A stretch of 64,000 nucleotides of DNA from Metaclostridioides mangenotii. GTDB lineage: Bacteria > Bacillota > Clostridia > Peptostreptococcales > Peptostreptococcaceae. Position 1 is the stretch's first letter. Each line of letters begins with the position of its first letter. The notes beneath the pieces were generated by a model. The model ran no database searches. It had not been told where the DNA came from and saw only the letters and a list, made by a program, of their open reading frames with translations. This document shows, in pieces, positions 52,294 through 61,480 of the stretch. The translations under genes and the position numbers were made by a program. The stretch lies in contig NZ_JAGGJX010000001.1 in NCBI RefSeq assembly GCF_017873185.1, positions 1,116,001-1,180,000 on the forward strand, written 5' to 3'.

Positions 52294-53769
52294 TTAAAGA
52301 ATTATAGTTATAATATTCGAACTTCCCTCATTAACTATTTTTTGTAGAGTTTTTTGCATTTTGAATCTAATCTCTTCTGGCATTGTATAAAGCTTACTTT
52401 GTAACTGCTCTTTAACAAGATCATTTAAAGACTTCCCAAACATATTTGACTCCCATAAATCACTTGGATTTTGCTCAAACACATCAAGTAAATACTTAAT
52501 CATCTCTTCACCTTGATTTTGATTTCCAACAATAGGAGAAACTTCTGTAGAAATATCTGCCTTAATTATATGAAGAGAAGGCGCATTTGCTTTAAGTTTT
52601 ATGCCGTATTGTTTACCCTGCTTCATAATCTCAGGCTCTTCAAGAGTAAGCTCATCTAAAGACGGAGCAACAACACCATAACCGCCAATCTTTGCATCTA
52701 TAAGAGCGCTCTCTATTTTATCATATTCATTTTTAATCTTAGACAATCTGCTTATCAAACTCAATAGTTGATAATCTCCCTCAATCTTAAATCCACTCTT
52801 TTCCTCTAGAACATTGTAAAATAAGTCCTGTTTAGTTTCCAAATCTATATTTACAACGCCCTCACCAAGCTTAACATTATCCACCCCTGGGCAATTTAAA
52901 AACTCAAGCTCAGAAAATCCATTCATAATATCATTTATATCTCTTATCTTATTTAAATCAGCTATGTTTTGTCTTAGAGAGCATATAATCTCACTCTTAA
53001 TCCAGTGGTCTTTTTCCAAACCTTCAATCCACTTAGGAAGATTTATTCTAACCTCAGTAATAGGAAAATCATTTAAAACAGCTTCCATAACACCCTCTAT
53101 TTCCTTATCTTCCATCTCAATTACATTAAGCGGCATAATTGGCACCTCATATTTTTCTTCCAATTCCTTCCTAAGCATATCAGTCTCATCACTATTCGGA
53201 TTAAGAGTATTTAAAACTACAGCAAATGGCTTATCAAGTTCCTTTAATTCTTTAATAACCCTTTCCTCAGCATTAACGTAGCTATCTCTTTCAATCCCAG
53301 TAACAGTACCATCAGTCAACATAACAATACCTATAGTAGAGTGATCTTTGATAACCTTCTTAGTTCCGATTTCAGCAGCTTTTTCAAAACTCATTGCTTC
53401 CTGTGACCAAGGAGTAGAAACAAGTCTCTGCTTTCCATCTTCCTCATGACCAAGTGCTCCATCAACTATGTAACCAACACAATCCACCATCCTAACATTA
53501 AAGGACATAGTGTCTCTTATCTTTATCTCCACACCATCTGCAGGAATAAACTTAGGTTCAACAGTCATAATGGTTTTACCAGATCCACTTTGAGGAATTT
53601 CATCTCTAGTACGCTCTTTTTTAAATTCATTATCAATATTTGGAATAACCAGCTTTTCCATAAACTTTCTGATAAAAGTCGATTTCCCTGTTCTAACAGG
53701 ACCAACAACACCTATGTAGATATCCCCTTGCGTTCTTTTTGCTATGTCTTCGTATATATTATTATTCAT
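52294..53769 (-). CDS. spoIVA: Stage IV sporulation protein A (spore coat ATPase)
   Basis: Self-assembling ATPase forming the basement layer of the spore coat around the forespore. I start at ATG 53769 (MNNNIYEDIAKRTQGD) with GGAGGG upstream. The 491-aa length is essentially that of B. subtilis SpoIVA. Walker A GPVRTGKST is near residue 24, followed by TMEPKFIP-like TVEPKFIPADGVEI, MVDCVGYIVDGALGHEEDG and the conserved C-terminus. This is the firmest sign that the organism sporulates. In Bacillus spoIVA follows gpsA; here about 4.6 kb is inserted between them. Confidence 0.96.
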   Translation of the reverse strand: MNNNIYEDIAKRTQGDIYIGVVGPVRTGKSTFIRKFMEKLVIPNIDNEFKKERTRDEIPQSGSGKTIMTVEPKFIPADGVEIKIRDTMSFNVRMVDCVGYIVDGALGHEEDGKQRLVSTPWSQEAMSFEKAAEIGTKKVIKDHSTIGIVMLTDGTVTGIERDSYVNAEERVIKELKELDKPFAVVLNTLNPNSDETDMLRKELEEKYEVPIMPLNVIEMEDKEIEGVMEAVLNDFPITEVRINLPKWIEGLEKDHWIKSEIICSLRQNIADLNKIRDINDIMNGFSELEFLNCPGVDNVKLGEGVVNIDLETKQDLFYNVLEEKSGFKIEGDYQLLSLISRLSKIKNEYDKIESALIDAKIGGYGVVAPSLDELTLEEPEIMKQGKQYGIKLKANAPSLHIIKADISTEVSPIVGNQNQGEEMIKYLLDVFEQNPSDLWESNMFGKSLNDLVKEQLQSKLYTMPEEIRFKMQKTLQKIVNEGSSNIITIIL

Positions 53770-54004
53770 ATTATTCCCTCCATGCATTTAATCTTATTAA
53801 AGTATATTTGTATGTAGGTTTTAATATTACAGTTTTTTTAGATATTGTGTGGTTGATGTTATCTGAGGTTCAATCACAAATTGCGGACGATGGCAATTCT
53901 AATCCATCGGTTTGTAAAATGGAGATTGTAGTACTATGTTATCACTCCTCCAGCTAAATAGAAATTGCTATATGATAAAAAGTATAACTAGATTTCAGTA
54001 CAAC

Positions 54005-54039
54005 AAAAATAGTTGCTTTATTTCAAAGCAACTATTTTT
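54005..54039. terminator. Bidirectional terminator hairpin downstream of the protease gene
   Basis: AAAAATAGTTGCTTT pairs with AAAGCAACTATTTTT; A-run on one side and T-run on the other, so it can stop transcripts from either strand. Confidence 0.85.
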
Positions 54040-54077
54040 ATCCATCCTTACTTTTTAAAGATATTTTTTTGAACTAT

Positions 54078-54092
54078 TGTATACTGTATACA
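54078..54092. promoter_or_regulatory. Palindrome TGTATACTGTATACA, possible operator
   Basis: A perfect dyad with 7-bp arms about a single central base, of the kind bound by GntR-type repressors. It is 90 nt downstream of the protease stop and 310 nt upstream of spoIVA; its target is unclear. Confidence 0.35.
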
Positions 54093-54181
54093 TTCAGGTA
54101 TGTACAAATATACGAACTACAAATATATTACTATAAGTTTTTCCACTTTTTTTAAATATATTGATTTAATACTCTACTATG

Positions 54182-55720
54182 TTAATTTACCCCAACTGCA
54201 CTCCATGCTTGTTTAACAACTGAGGCTTCCTGTGCTCCATAAAGATCTTTTGCTGATTGAATTAAAGCTCGATTAGCTTCCGAGAAATTTGACTGTCTTG
54301 TTAAATATTTTGTAAGAGCTCTGTAATAAATTTGTTCTGATTTTTCTTTTCCTAATTTTGTAATAGTATTATATGCAGCTTTATTAGGAATTCCACTATT
54401 GATGTGAACTCCACCATAATCAGTATTTATACTGAGATTTAAATAATTTCTCATATGGTCTGGTTGATTATACTTTCTAGGCTCTTTTAAACTTCTCATA
54501 GCTGTATTAGGTGCTTTATATAAATCCTCACCCATTGTCCAATCTTCATCGTCTACAAAGTAGCCAAACACATCTGAAAAAGACTCATTTAATGCTCCTG
54601 GCTGGAATTCATAAACTAGGTCAGCTGTTGCTGATGTAACTCCATGTGTGATTTCATGTGCTACAACATCATCTGCTGCAGAGAAAGGATATTCAGTTTT
54701 TGGATTACCATCGCCATAAATCATTTCTGCACCAGTCCATGCAGCATTACTCCAATTCCCGCCTGTTTCTGGATCAGGTACATTTACATAAGAATATATA
54801 TCTGCTCCTTTTCCATCGTAACTTTCTCTATTATGTACATCTTTATAGTATTTATAGACATGGTTTGTAAAGTAATGAGCATCTACACCTGCTTTAAATT
54901 TATCATCATTAAAAGAATTTAATGCATTAGAAATTATGCTACCTATTATATTATTTTCTTCAAAATATTTAAAGCCTACAGTACCTATAGTACCTTTCTG
55001 AGTTTTATCTAATAAATAAAAGTTACCACTCTCCTCTGTCAAGTTTAACGGAGATTTAACCTTTCCATTTGATCCAATCCCAGAGCCTGTTGTTATCGTA
55101 GCATTTTCTAAGCGATTTTGTTTACCAACTATTTCACCATTTTCTGTATCTACTTTAATTACCCAATGAGCTGGTTCAGGTAAACTATATATTATTTCCA
55201 AACTATAAACTGATCTGTTAGTTTCTTCATCAACAACAATTTTGGCTTCTTTTATAACATCTGTACCTGATAAGTTTTTAACTTCACTGCGTGATTTTTC
55301 TATTGACTTAAAAGCTAAATCAATAGCTTTGTTCTTATCTACTATAGTTTTGTTTTCAACCTCAAGTTTACCTTGATCTAGATCTCCATTTACAAAAACA
55401 ACCTTTCCAGATTCATTTGTATGTATTTTAACTTCCGACTTTTCAGCGAAGTATCCATCAGCTTTTGGCCTTAAAGTATAGTGAGTAAATCCTAGCTCAT
55501 CTTTTTCTTTTTTAACTAATTCGTATTGATCGGAGTTATTTTTTATACTATATTCACCTGAAACACCTTTTAATACATCCTTTAAATCTTTTTCTGAGTT
55601 AATACTATATGTTTTTTGTAAATCTACATTTGTTTGACTATCTGCGTAACTAACTATAGGTGCTAAAAAATTAAAAGTTAAACCTGTTAATGTTAAAATT
55701 GCTAAATTTTTTTTAATCAT
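54182..55720 (-). CDS. npr: Secreted thermolysin-like neutral metalloprotease (bacillolysin)
   Basis: Extracellular zinc endoprotease supplying peptides for fermentation. The 512-aa preproprotein has a signal peptide (KKNLAILTLTGLTFNFLAP, cleaved after about residue 26), an FTP/PepSY propeptide (about 30-205) and the M4 catalytic domain: HEITH at 355-359 (H355, E356, H359), third ligand E379 in NESFSDVFG and catalytic H439 in GGVHINSGIPN. AAAGGAGATG precedes the ATG. It stands alone between terminators, inserted between spoIVA and gpsA. Confidence 0.95.
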   Translation of the reverse strand: MIKKNLAILTLTGLTFNFLAPIVSYADSQTNVDLQKTYSINSEKDLKDVLKGVSGEYSIKNNSDQYELVKKEKDELGFTHYTLRPKADGYFAEKSEVKIHTNESGKVVFVNGDLDQGKLEVENKTIVDKNKAIDLAFKSIEKSRSEVKNLSGTDVIKEAKIVVDEETNRSVYSLEIIYSLPEPAHWVIKVDTENGEIVGKQNRLENATITTGSGIGSNGKVKSPLNLTEESGNFYLLDKTQKGTIGTVGFKYFEENNIIGSIISNALNSFNDDKFKAGVDAHYFTNHVYKYYKDVHNRESYDGKGADIYSYVNVPDPETGGNWSNAAWTGAEMIYGDGNPKTEYPFSAADDVVAHEITHGVTSATADLVYEFQPGALNESFSDVFGYFVDDEDWTMGEDLYKAPNTAMRSLKEPRKYNQPDHMRNYLNLSINTDYGGVHINSGIPNKAAYNTITKLGKEKSEQIYYRALTKYLTRQSNFSEANRALIQSAKDLYGAQEASVVKQAWSAVGVN

Positions 55721-56322
55721 TTAAACTTCATCTCCTTTAAAATTTTAATTACGTTATGTCCGTGATGTCAAATTTGTACTTTAAAAATATTCGTCACATA
55801 TTTTCACCTCCATATGTTCACAAATATTAATTTAGTTTTAATGTCTTTATTTTAAGGTACTTTTTGTATTGTAAAATTTTATATGGTCAGAGAAAAATAT
55901 CCTATAATGTAGTTTAAAATTTATAACTAAACTAATACGATTATCGTTTATATTAATTATACAAACGTCAAATTGATATTTCTTACACTTCTAGCTTATA
56001 ATTTGTTACAGGAATAAAAGATTTATTTTGAATATACAATAATCATGCTATGTTCTCCTATTATAGATGTATTATACTAAACTTCTTCCTCATTAAGTTT
56101 AATTTAGCAAAACTGGTCATTTAATAGGCAAAACAGGGCAGTTATATTATTTATTTTAAGTCTTGCTACAATTCTAGAATAAAAATATACACCTAAATAA
56201 CAATTGTTATATATTATTTGTTGGTAGAATTGAATTTGACTTTTCCAATACGCACTTACTTACTTCTAATGGAAATTAATTCGGGTTTGGTGGATTTTTT
56301 TTAAAATAGTGGGATTTAAATA
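55721..56322. other. Long AT-rich non-coding gap upstream of the protease gene
   Basis: About 600 nt without a credible reading frame. It must contain the npr promoter; TTTGACATCACGGACATAACG near 55750-55775 (minus) offers a -35 TTGACA, but no good -10 follows at the right distance. Nothing else recognised. Confidence 0.4.
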
Positions 56323-56374
56323 AGAATGCGACTACAGTTACAGCCTTTTTCCCAAGCTGTGGTAGTCGCATTCT
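56323..56374. terminator. Strong hairpin downstream of the short-chain dehydrogenase
   Basis: AGAATGCGACTAC (56323-56335) pairs perfectly with GTAGTCGCATTCT (56362-56374), with an inner ACAGC/GCTGT stem. It is 60 nt past the dehydrogenase stop. The minus-strand tail is only moderately U-rich. Confidence 0.6.
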
Positions 56375-56433
56375 CAATTAAATACCGCTATTTAAATTAA
56401 ATCTATCGAACCCTAATTAATTCACCATTTCCA

Positions 56434-57201
56434 CTATATAGTATTCCAGCCACCATCAACATTCAACAATTGTCCTGTCGTATAACTTGACGCATCAGAA
56501 GCAAAGTAAATAAGTGCTCCATTTAACTCACCTGGCTTACCTATTCTTCCCATTGGACTTCTAAATTTAACAAACTCATTAAATGCATCATTCTCCACTG
56601 CTCTTTTTGTCATCTCCGACTCAAAGTATGCTGGGCCTATAGCATTAACCGTAATATTATGCTTAGCCCACTCTGATGCTAATGATTTTGTAAGCATCTG
56701 AACTGCACCTTTAGTTGCACAGTATGACGATATTGTATTAGTTCCTATAGCTAAGTTACTGTGAATAGAACCTAAGTTTATAATCTTACCGTATTTGTTA
56801 TCAATCATCACCTTTCCAACTTCTCTTGCCATTAAATAAACACCAGTCAAGTTAGCATCTACTACTGTGTTCCACTCATCAAGTGTTTGCTCTTCTGCTT
56901 TTTTTGCATTTGCAACTCCTGCATTATTTACTAATATATCTATTTTTCCATAATAATCTTTAATTTCATTTACTGCATTTATCACTTCTTCTTCATCTGT
57001 AATATCACATTTTATAGCTAGACACTTTCTACCAGTTGAAGATATTTCTTTTGACAATTCATCCAATTTTTCTTTTCTTCTAGCAAGTATCGCTACATCT
57101 GCCCCTTGCCCAGCAAGTGCTTTTGTAAATTGTATTCCAAGTCCTGACGATGCTCCAGTTATTACAGCTACTTTTCCACTAAGATCAAATAAACTATTCA
57201 T
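56434..57201 (-). CDS. Short-chain dehydrogenase/reductase of unknown substrate
   Basis: Classical NAD(P)-dependent SDR. The 255-aa protein has the cofactor motif TGASSGLG near 16-23, NNAGVA, the catalytic Ser plus YCATK, and the C-terminal GQLLNVDGGW. LARRKEKLDELSKE after the second strand suggests NADPH preference (the Arg pair replaces the NAD-specific acid). It resembles gluconate 5-dehydrogenase and 3-oxoacyl reductases, but the substrate cannot be set. AAAAGGAG precedes the ATG; no partner genes. Confidence 0.85.
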   Translation of the reverse strand: MNSLFDLSGKVAVITGASSGLGIQFTKALAGQGADVAILARRKEKLDELSKEISSTGRKCLAIKCDITDEEEVINAVNEIKDYYGKIDILVNNAGVANAKKAEEQTLDEWNTVVDANLTGVYLMAREVGKVMIDNKYGKIINLGSIHSNLAIGTNTISSYCATKGAVQMLTKSLASEWAKHNITVNAIGPAYFESEMTKRAVENDAFNEFVKFRSPMGRIGKPGELNGALIYFASDASSYTTGQLLNVDGGWNTI

Positions 57202-57492
57202 AATTATTTCTCCTTTTCATTTAATTTTAACTTTTATTTACATACAAGTCTTTATACCCTTAGACAAATATATATAAACCAAATATCTATAAATACATAA
57301 ATTACAATCCTCACGTCATTATTATAATTATCTTTTCCACGTTTCTTACAGAGTAACCAAATTAATATAATCAGGTCAATAAAATAGTCAAAGTAATAAA
57401 AATTGCATAAATAGAAACTAGCTCCTACTATTGATAGGGGCTATATTTTTTCATAAAATTAGTTATAATAAAGTTATAGGAGAAAAATTAAT
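57202..57492. other. Divergent gap with a terminator-like hairpin ahead of a small gene
   Basis: TATAAT at 57366-57371 (plus) precedes a hairpin, TAGCTCCTA/TAGGGGCTA (57419-57427 with 57435-57443), ending in TATTTTTT. A second TATAAT is at 57464-57469, just before the 61-aa gene. The first promoter plus hairpin could be an attenuated leader or make a short RNA of about 75 nt. Confidence 0.4.
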
Positions 57493-57678
57493 ATGATTAG
57501 AAAAATTATTTCAGTGTTAGTATTGGCTAATTTTGCTATACTTACGTTAAATGTAATGCAGTATTTATTACCAGATCTATATAGCTACAACCAACTATTT
57601 TTTACTCTTTACGGAGTAGTATTCGGACTATTTACCCATCAATATTATAAGTTTATAAATAGGTTTATTAGAAAATAA
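57493..57678 (+). CDS. Small two-helix membrane protein, unknown
   Basis: 61-aa protein with two hydrophobic helices (about 4-26 and 33-52) and a basic tail (KFINRFIRK). AGGAGAAAAATTAAT precedes the ATG and TATAAT lies 24 nt further up, so it is probably expressed. I recognise no family. Hydrophobic with positive ends, so a membrane regulator, phage-holin-like or toxin-like peptide are all possible; none is shown. Confidence 0.6.
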   Translation: MIRKIISVLVLANFAILTLNVMQYLLPDLYSYNQLFFTLYGVVFGLFTHQYYKFINRFIRK

Positions 57679-57775
57679 CTGCAAATTTTATTAATATTTA
57701 TATATTTTATAATCTAAGGTTCAATTAAATATGCTAATTTAGATATTATTTAAATGATCAGAGCGAGGTGAAATT

Positions 57776-58216
57776 ATGAAAGAAAATAACAAACTTGTGA
57801 GTATAAGTCTTGAAGAGCTAAAAGAAAAAAACTGCCTCTATATAGAGAGCATTGATAAAGGATTTAATAACCTAAAGCATCATTTTATAGAAGGAAATGA
57901 TAATGAACTTGAAGAGTTCTTACTACAAAAAATTAATGAAAATGGTATGGGAAATACATATGTAGATTTCTATTATAGCAGATTGAATTCTAAAGAAAGA
58001 AATATAGTCAATTCCGCTTTAAGCCAAGATAATATAGATTATATAAATAAATATATGTTAGAAGAAGACGGTATATATTTTCAAATGACTCCTGAGCTTT
58101 TTGATATAACGTTTAAATTATCTATTACTGAAATGCTTTTTAGCACCTTTTATTTTAGCAAGTTCCCATGCACTGTATGGAGTAATTATAATAAAAAATT
58201 CATTGTATTTAAGTAA
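57776..58216 (+). CDS. Hypothetical protein
   Basis: 146-aa, acidic, soluble-looking protein with no signal peptide or membrane helix. It is helix-rich in prediction by eye, with ELEEFLLQKINENGMG and SKFPCTVWSNYNKKFIVFK at the C-terminus. GAGGTGA precedes the ATG. No family recognised. It follows the small membrane protein by 97 nt in the same direction and may be a partner. Confidence 0.65.
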   Translation: MKENNKLVSISLEELKEKNCLYIESIDKGFNNLKHHFIEGNDNELEEFLLQKINENGMGNTYVDFYYSRLNSKERNIVNSALSQDNIDYINKYMLEEDGIYFQMTPELFDITFKLSITEMLFSTFYFSKFPCTVWSNYNKKFIVFK

Positions 58217-58302
58217 ATTTTAAATTATAGAATTTTAATTACATAATAAATAAGATTGAGCTAATTTAGTACATTTTTCAATAAATCACCTTCTTTTATA
58301 AA

Positions 58303-58344
58303 TAAAAAGGCAAATAGAAGCGACGATCACTTAACTATTTGCCT
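58303..58344 (-). terminator. Terminator after gpsA
   Basis: AGGCAAATAG (58308-58317) pairs with CTATTTGCCT (58335-58344); U-rich tail on the minus strand. A second hairpin, CATTTACAATA/TATTGTAAATG (58351-58385), lies between it and the gpsA stop. Confidence 0.85.
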
Positions 58345-58416
58345 AATTAACATTTACAATATTTCTATAATCATTATTGTAAATGATGGAGATATTAAAT
58401 TTTATTATCTATTAAT

Positions 58417-59436
58417 TTATAGATTTATTATCTCTTCCATTTCATGTTTCTTCTGTCTAACCATAAGCTCAATTCCAACTTCTTTTGGATTCTTACCTTG
58501 GTCGAGTACTGCAAAAATAGCATTTGTAATCGGTACATCTACTCCAAGTTTTTTGGCTACTTCGTAAGCAACTTCAGTTGCAGTTATTCCTTCAACAACC
58601 ATTTTTACTTCGTCTAATGTTTCCTTTAGAGTTTTTCCTTGTCCGATTAAAATACCAGCTCTTCTGTTTCTACTGTGCATACTTGTACATGTAACTATAA
58701 GGTCTCCTATTCCTGAAAGACCTGCAAATGTAGTCATATTTGCTCCCATAGCTACTCCTAATCTGCTCATTTCACTTATTCCTCTAGTCATAAGTGCTGC
58801 TTTGGCATTATCGCCGTAACCTATACCGTCACAGATTCCAGCTCCAAAAGCTATTATATTTTTGAAAGCTCCTCCAAGTTCAACACCTACTATATCAGGG
58901 TTAGTATATACTCTAAACGCTTGAGCCATAAATAGATCTTGAACTTTTTCAGCTATTTTTATATCCTCAGATGCTACTACTACTGTAGTTGGAATATCTC
59001 TAGCTACTTCTTCGGCATGAGAAGGCCCTGATAAAACAACATATGGATTATTTGGAAGCTCTTCTTTGAAAACTTCTGATAATCTAAGTCCAGTCCCCTT
59101 TTCTAATCCCTTCGCTACATCTATAATTATTTGATCTTCATTAATAAAAGGTTTAATAGTTTTGCAAGTACTTCTAAAAGCTTGTGAAGGAACCGCAGAT
59201 ACTATCATATTACATCCCTTTACTGCTTCTTCAATATCTGAAGTTAAATTTAAATTTTCAGGAAATATTATCCCAGGAAGATAAGCTGTATTTTCTCTAG
59301 TTTTGTTAATTTCTTCAGCTTGATCCGAATGTCTAGTCCACATACATACTTCATAACCCTTTTTCGCAAGAACTAGAGCTAATGCGCTTCCCCAGCTACC
59401 TGCACCTAATACACATACCTTTTCCACATCAAACAC
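58417..59436 (-). CDS. gpsA: NAD(P)-dependent glycerol-3-phosphate dehydrogenase
   Basis: Makes sn-glycerol-3-phosphate for phospholipids. The 339-aa protein has the cofactor motif LGAGSWGSALA near 10-20, the catalytic Lys in GGAFKNIIAFG and LSGPSHAEEV. The outer start is GTG at 59436; a GTG three codons later (VEKVCVLG) has better spacing to AGGGGTG, so the first residues are uncertain. It follows plsY, which uses its product, so lipid precursor steps are together. Confidence 0.95.
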   Translation of the reverse strand: MFDVEKVCVLGAGSWGSALALVLAKKGYEVCMWTRHSDQAEEINKTRENTAYLPGIIFPENLNLTSDIEEAVKGCNMIVSAVPSQAFRSTCKTIKPFINEDQIIIDVAKGLEKGTGLRLSEVFKEELPNNPYVVLSGPSHAEEVARDIPTTVVVASEDIKIAEKVQDLFMAQAFRVYTNPDIVGVELGGAFKNIIAFGAGICDGIGYGDNAKAALMTRGISEMSRLGVAMGANMTTFAGLSGIGDLIVTCTSMHSRNRRAGILIGQGKTLKETLDEVKMVVEGITATEVAYEVAKKLGVDVPITNAIFAVLDQGKNPKEVGIELMVRQKKHEMEEIINL

Positions 59437-59484
59437 CCCTAATTTTAACTATTCTTGTTTAACTGTTATTTTATGTTTATTAAA

Positions 59485-60102
59485 TTATTCTTCTTTTTTT
59501 CTTCCAACTTTGTTTTCGTCACCCTTTATAAGTCTTTTTAAGTTGGCTCTATGTGTATACATTACAGATAGAGTTAAAAATAAAGCTACCACAAACCCAG
59601 GATTATTCTTACTTATCAACATGAATGGAGCTGAAAATGCTATTCCTACTACCGATCCAAGGGATACGTACTTAGAGACTGCAACTACAACTATAAATAT
59701 CCCCAGACATGATAGTGCAATAATAGGATTGATAGCTAGCATTGCCCCAAGGGATGTTGCAACACCTTTCCCACCTTTAAATCCTAGAAAAGCCGGCCAA
59801 TTGTGACCTACAACTACAAATATCACAGCTACGTATCCAGCAATAGTTCTGTCAACACCTATAAAATTACCAATAATCTCTCCAATTAGAACAGATATTG
59901 TACCCTTTAATAAATCTCCAATAAAAGTAGCAGCACCCGCTCTTTTTCCCATAGTTCTAAGTACATTTGTAGAACCTGCATTTCCTGAACCTTGTGTCCT
60001 TATATCAACTCCTGAAAATTTCTTGGCTATAATATAAGAAGTCGATATATTTCCTAAAAGATATGCAATTACAGCAATTGCAATATATCCAAATGTAACC
60101 AC
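59485..60102 (-). CDS. plsY: Acyl-phosphate:glycerol-3-phosphate acyltransferase PlsY
   Basis: Membrane enzyme that adds the first acyl chain to glycerol-3-phosphate. The 205-aa protein has about five hydrophobic segments and the three conserved loops: GSGNAGSTNVLRTMG, GHNWPAFLGFKGGKGVATS and the third near RANLKRLIKG. The start is GTG after AAGGAGG. Between der and gpsA. Confidence 0.95.
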   Translation of the reverse strand: MVTFGYIAIAVIAYLLGNISTSYIIAKKFSGVDIRTQGSGNAGSTNVLRTMGKRAGAATFIGDLLKGTISVLIGEIIGNFIGVDRTIAGYVAVIFVVVGHNWPAFLGFKGGKGVATSLGAMLAINPIIALSCLGIFIVVVAVSKYVSLGSVVGIAFSAPFMLISKNNPGFVVALFLTLSVMYTHRANLKRLIKGDENKVGRKKEE

Positions 60103-60130
60103 TTCTGTACCTCCTTAGGCTATAAGTCTA

Positions 60131-61456
60131 TTATTTTTTAGCCTTTTGCTTATAATCAAATCTTATTGTAGTTCCTTCAAAACCAAAGTTTTCTCTGATC
60201 TTGTTTTCAAGATATCTTTGATAAGAGAAATGAGTTAATTCCTTATCGTTTATAAACAGTGTAATCTTTGGAGGTCTAATATCCGTCTGTGTTCCATAGT
60301 ATATCTTAAGTCTCTTTCCTTTATCTGATGGCGGCTGATTTAACATTACAGCTTCCCCTATAACATCGTTAAGAGCTGATGTTGACATTCTCTTTGAATG
60401 TTCATTTGATACGTATACAACTGTATCAAGCACTTTGTTCATTCTTTGATTCGTAATTGCCGATACGAAAATTATAGGCGCATACATCATAAACGGGAAT
60501 TTTTGTCTTATATCTATTTGATAGTTTTTCATAGTTTTATTGTCTTTTTCTAGCAAGTCCCATTTATTTATTACAAATATACAAGCCTTACCTTCATCGT
60601 GGGCGATTCCTGCAACCTTTGTATCCTGCTCTGTAGGGCCTTCAACTGCATCTATTACAATTAACACTACATCTGCTCTGTCAACGGCGCTCATAGCTCT
60701 TATAACACTGTATTTTTCAATTTTTTCGTATATTTTACTCTTTCTTCTTATACCAGCAGTATCTATAAGTAAAAACTTCTGATCGTTTTTCTCAAAGTAA
60801 GTATCTACTGCATCCCTAGTTGTTCCTGCTATTGAACTTACTATAACACGCTCTTCTCCAAGAATATTGTTTAGGATTGAACTCTTTCCTGCATTTGGCT
60901 TACCAGTAATAGCAACCTTTATTAACTCTTCGTCGTATTCTGTATCAAGTCCTGCTGGGAAATTTTCAACTACTTCATCAAGTAGGTCTCCAAGACCCAT
61001 ACTATTTGCACCTGAAACTGAGAATGGAGTTCCAAATCCTAGTTCGTAGAAATCGTATATATTGTTGATTTGGCTTTGACTGTCTATTTTATTTACAACT
61101 AAAATAACCGGTTTTTTACTTTTTCTAAGAATTTGTGCTATCTCTTTATCAGCAGGAGTAAGCCCTGTTTTACCATCGACTATAAAGAGAATTACATGCG
61201 CCATATCCATAGCAAGCATAGCTTGATCTCTCATCTGTGAAAGTATAATATCTTCGCTCTCAGGCTCTATTCCTCCTGTGTCTATTAGTGTAAAATATTT
61301 GTTCAACCACTCTACCTCAGCAAATATTCTGTCTCTTGTTACACCTGGGGTATCTTCAACTATTGAAATTCTTCTGCCTGCAAACTTATTGAATAACGTT
61401 GATTTACCAACATTTGGCCTTCCAACTATTGCAGCAATCGGTCTACTTACGTTCAT
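60131..61456 (-). CDS. der: Ribosome assembly GTPase Der (EngA)
   Basis: Tandem-GTPase needed for 50S maturation. The 441-aa protein has two G domains: GRPNVGKST near 12-20 with DTGGIE, and GKPNAGKSS near 184-192 with DTAGIRRKSK, each with NKxD (VNKID, INKWD). A KH-like C-terminal domain follows, ending with basic residues. AAAAGGAG precedes the ATG. It lies directly after the DUF512 gene, as in many Clostridia. Confidence 0.96.
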   Translation of the reverse strand: MNVSRPIAAIVGRPNVGKSTLFNKFAGRRISIVEDTPGVTRDRIFAEVEWLNKYFTLIDTGGIEPESEDIILSQMRDQAMLAMDMAHVILFIVDGKTGLTPADKEIAQILRKSKKPVILVVNKIDSQSQINNIYDFYELGFGTPFSVSGANSMGLGDLLDEVVENFPAGLDTEYDEELIKVAITGKPNAGKSSILNNILGEERVIVSSIAGTTRDAVDTYFEKNDQKFLLIDTAGIRRKSKIYEKIEKYSVIRAMSAVDRADVVLIVIDAVEGPTEQDTKVAGIAHDEGKACIFVINKWDLLEKDNKTMKNYQIDIRQKFPFMMYAPIIFVSAITNQRMNKVLDTVVYVSNEHSKRMSTSALNDVIGEAVMLNQPPSDKGKRLKIYYGTQTDIRPPKITLFINDKELTHFSYQRYLENKIRENFGFEGTTIRFDYKQKAKK

Positions 61457-61480
61457 ATATTTATCTCCTTTTATACATAT

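Larger units (their letters stand above)
53788..54181. other. Gap between spoIVA and the neutral protease gene
   Basis: Holds the spoIVA promoter region, a GGAGGAG near 53945 (minus) not followed by a usable start, a terminator at 54005-54039 and a palindrome at 54078-54092. No gene I can support. Confidence 0.5.

Noticed and set aside
53739-53957. A 72-codon plus-strand frame in the gap upstream of spoIVA
   Set aside because: It begins inside and antisense to the spoIVA start, has no ribosome site, and the peptide has no recognisable pattern.
54644-54922. Plus-strand frames over the protease gene
   Set aside because: Antisense to a clear thermolysin-family gene; Cys/Ile-rich composition and no ribosome sites.
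56323-56374. The strong hairpin as a small RNA gene
   Set aside because: No promoter seen nearby and its place after the dehydrogenase stop is better explained as a 3'-end structure.
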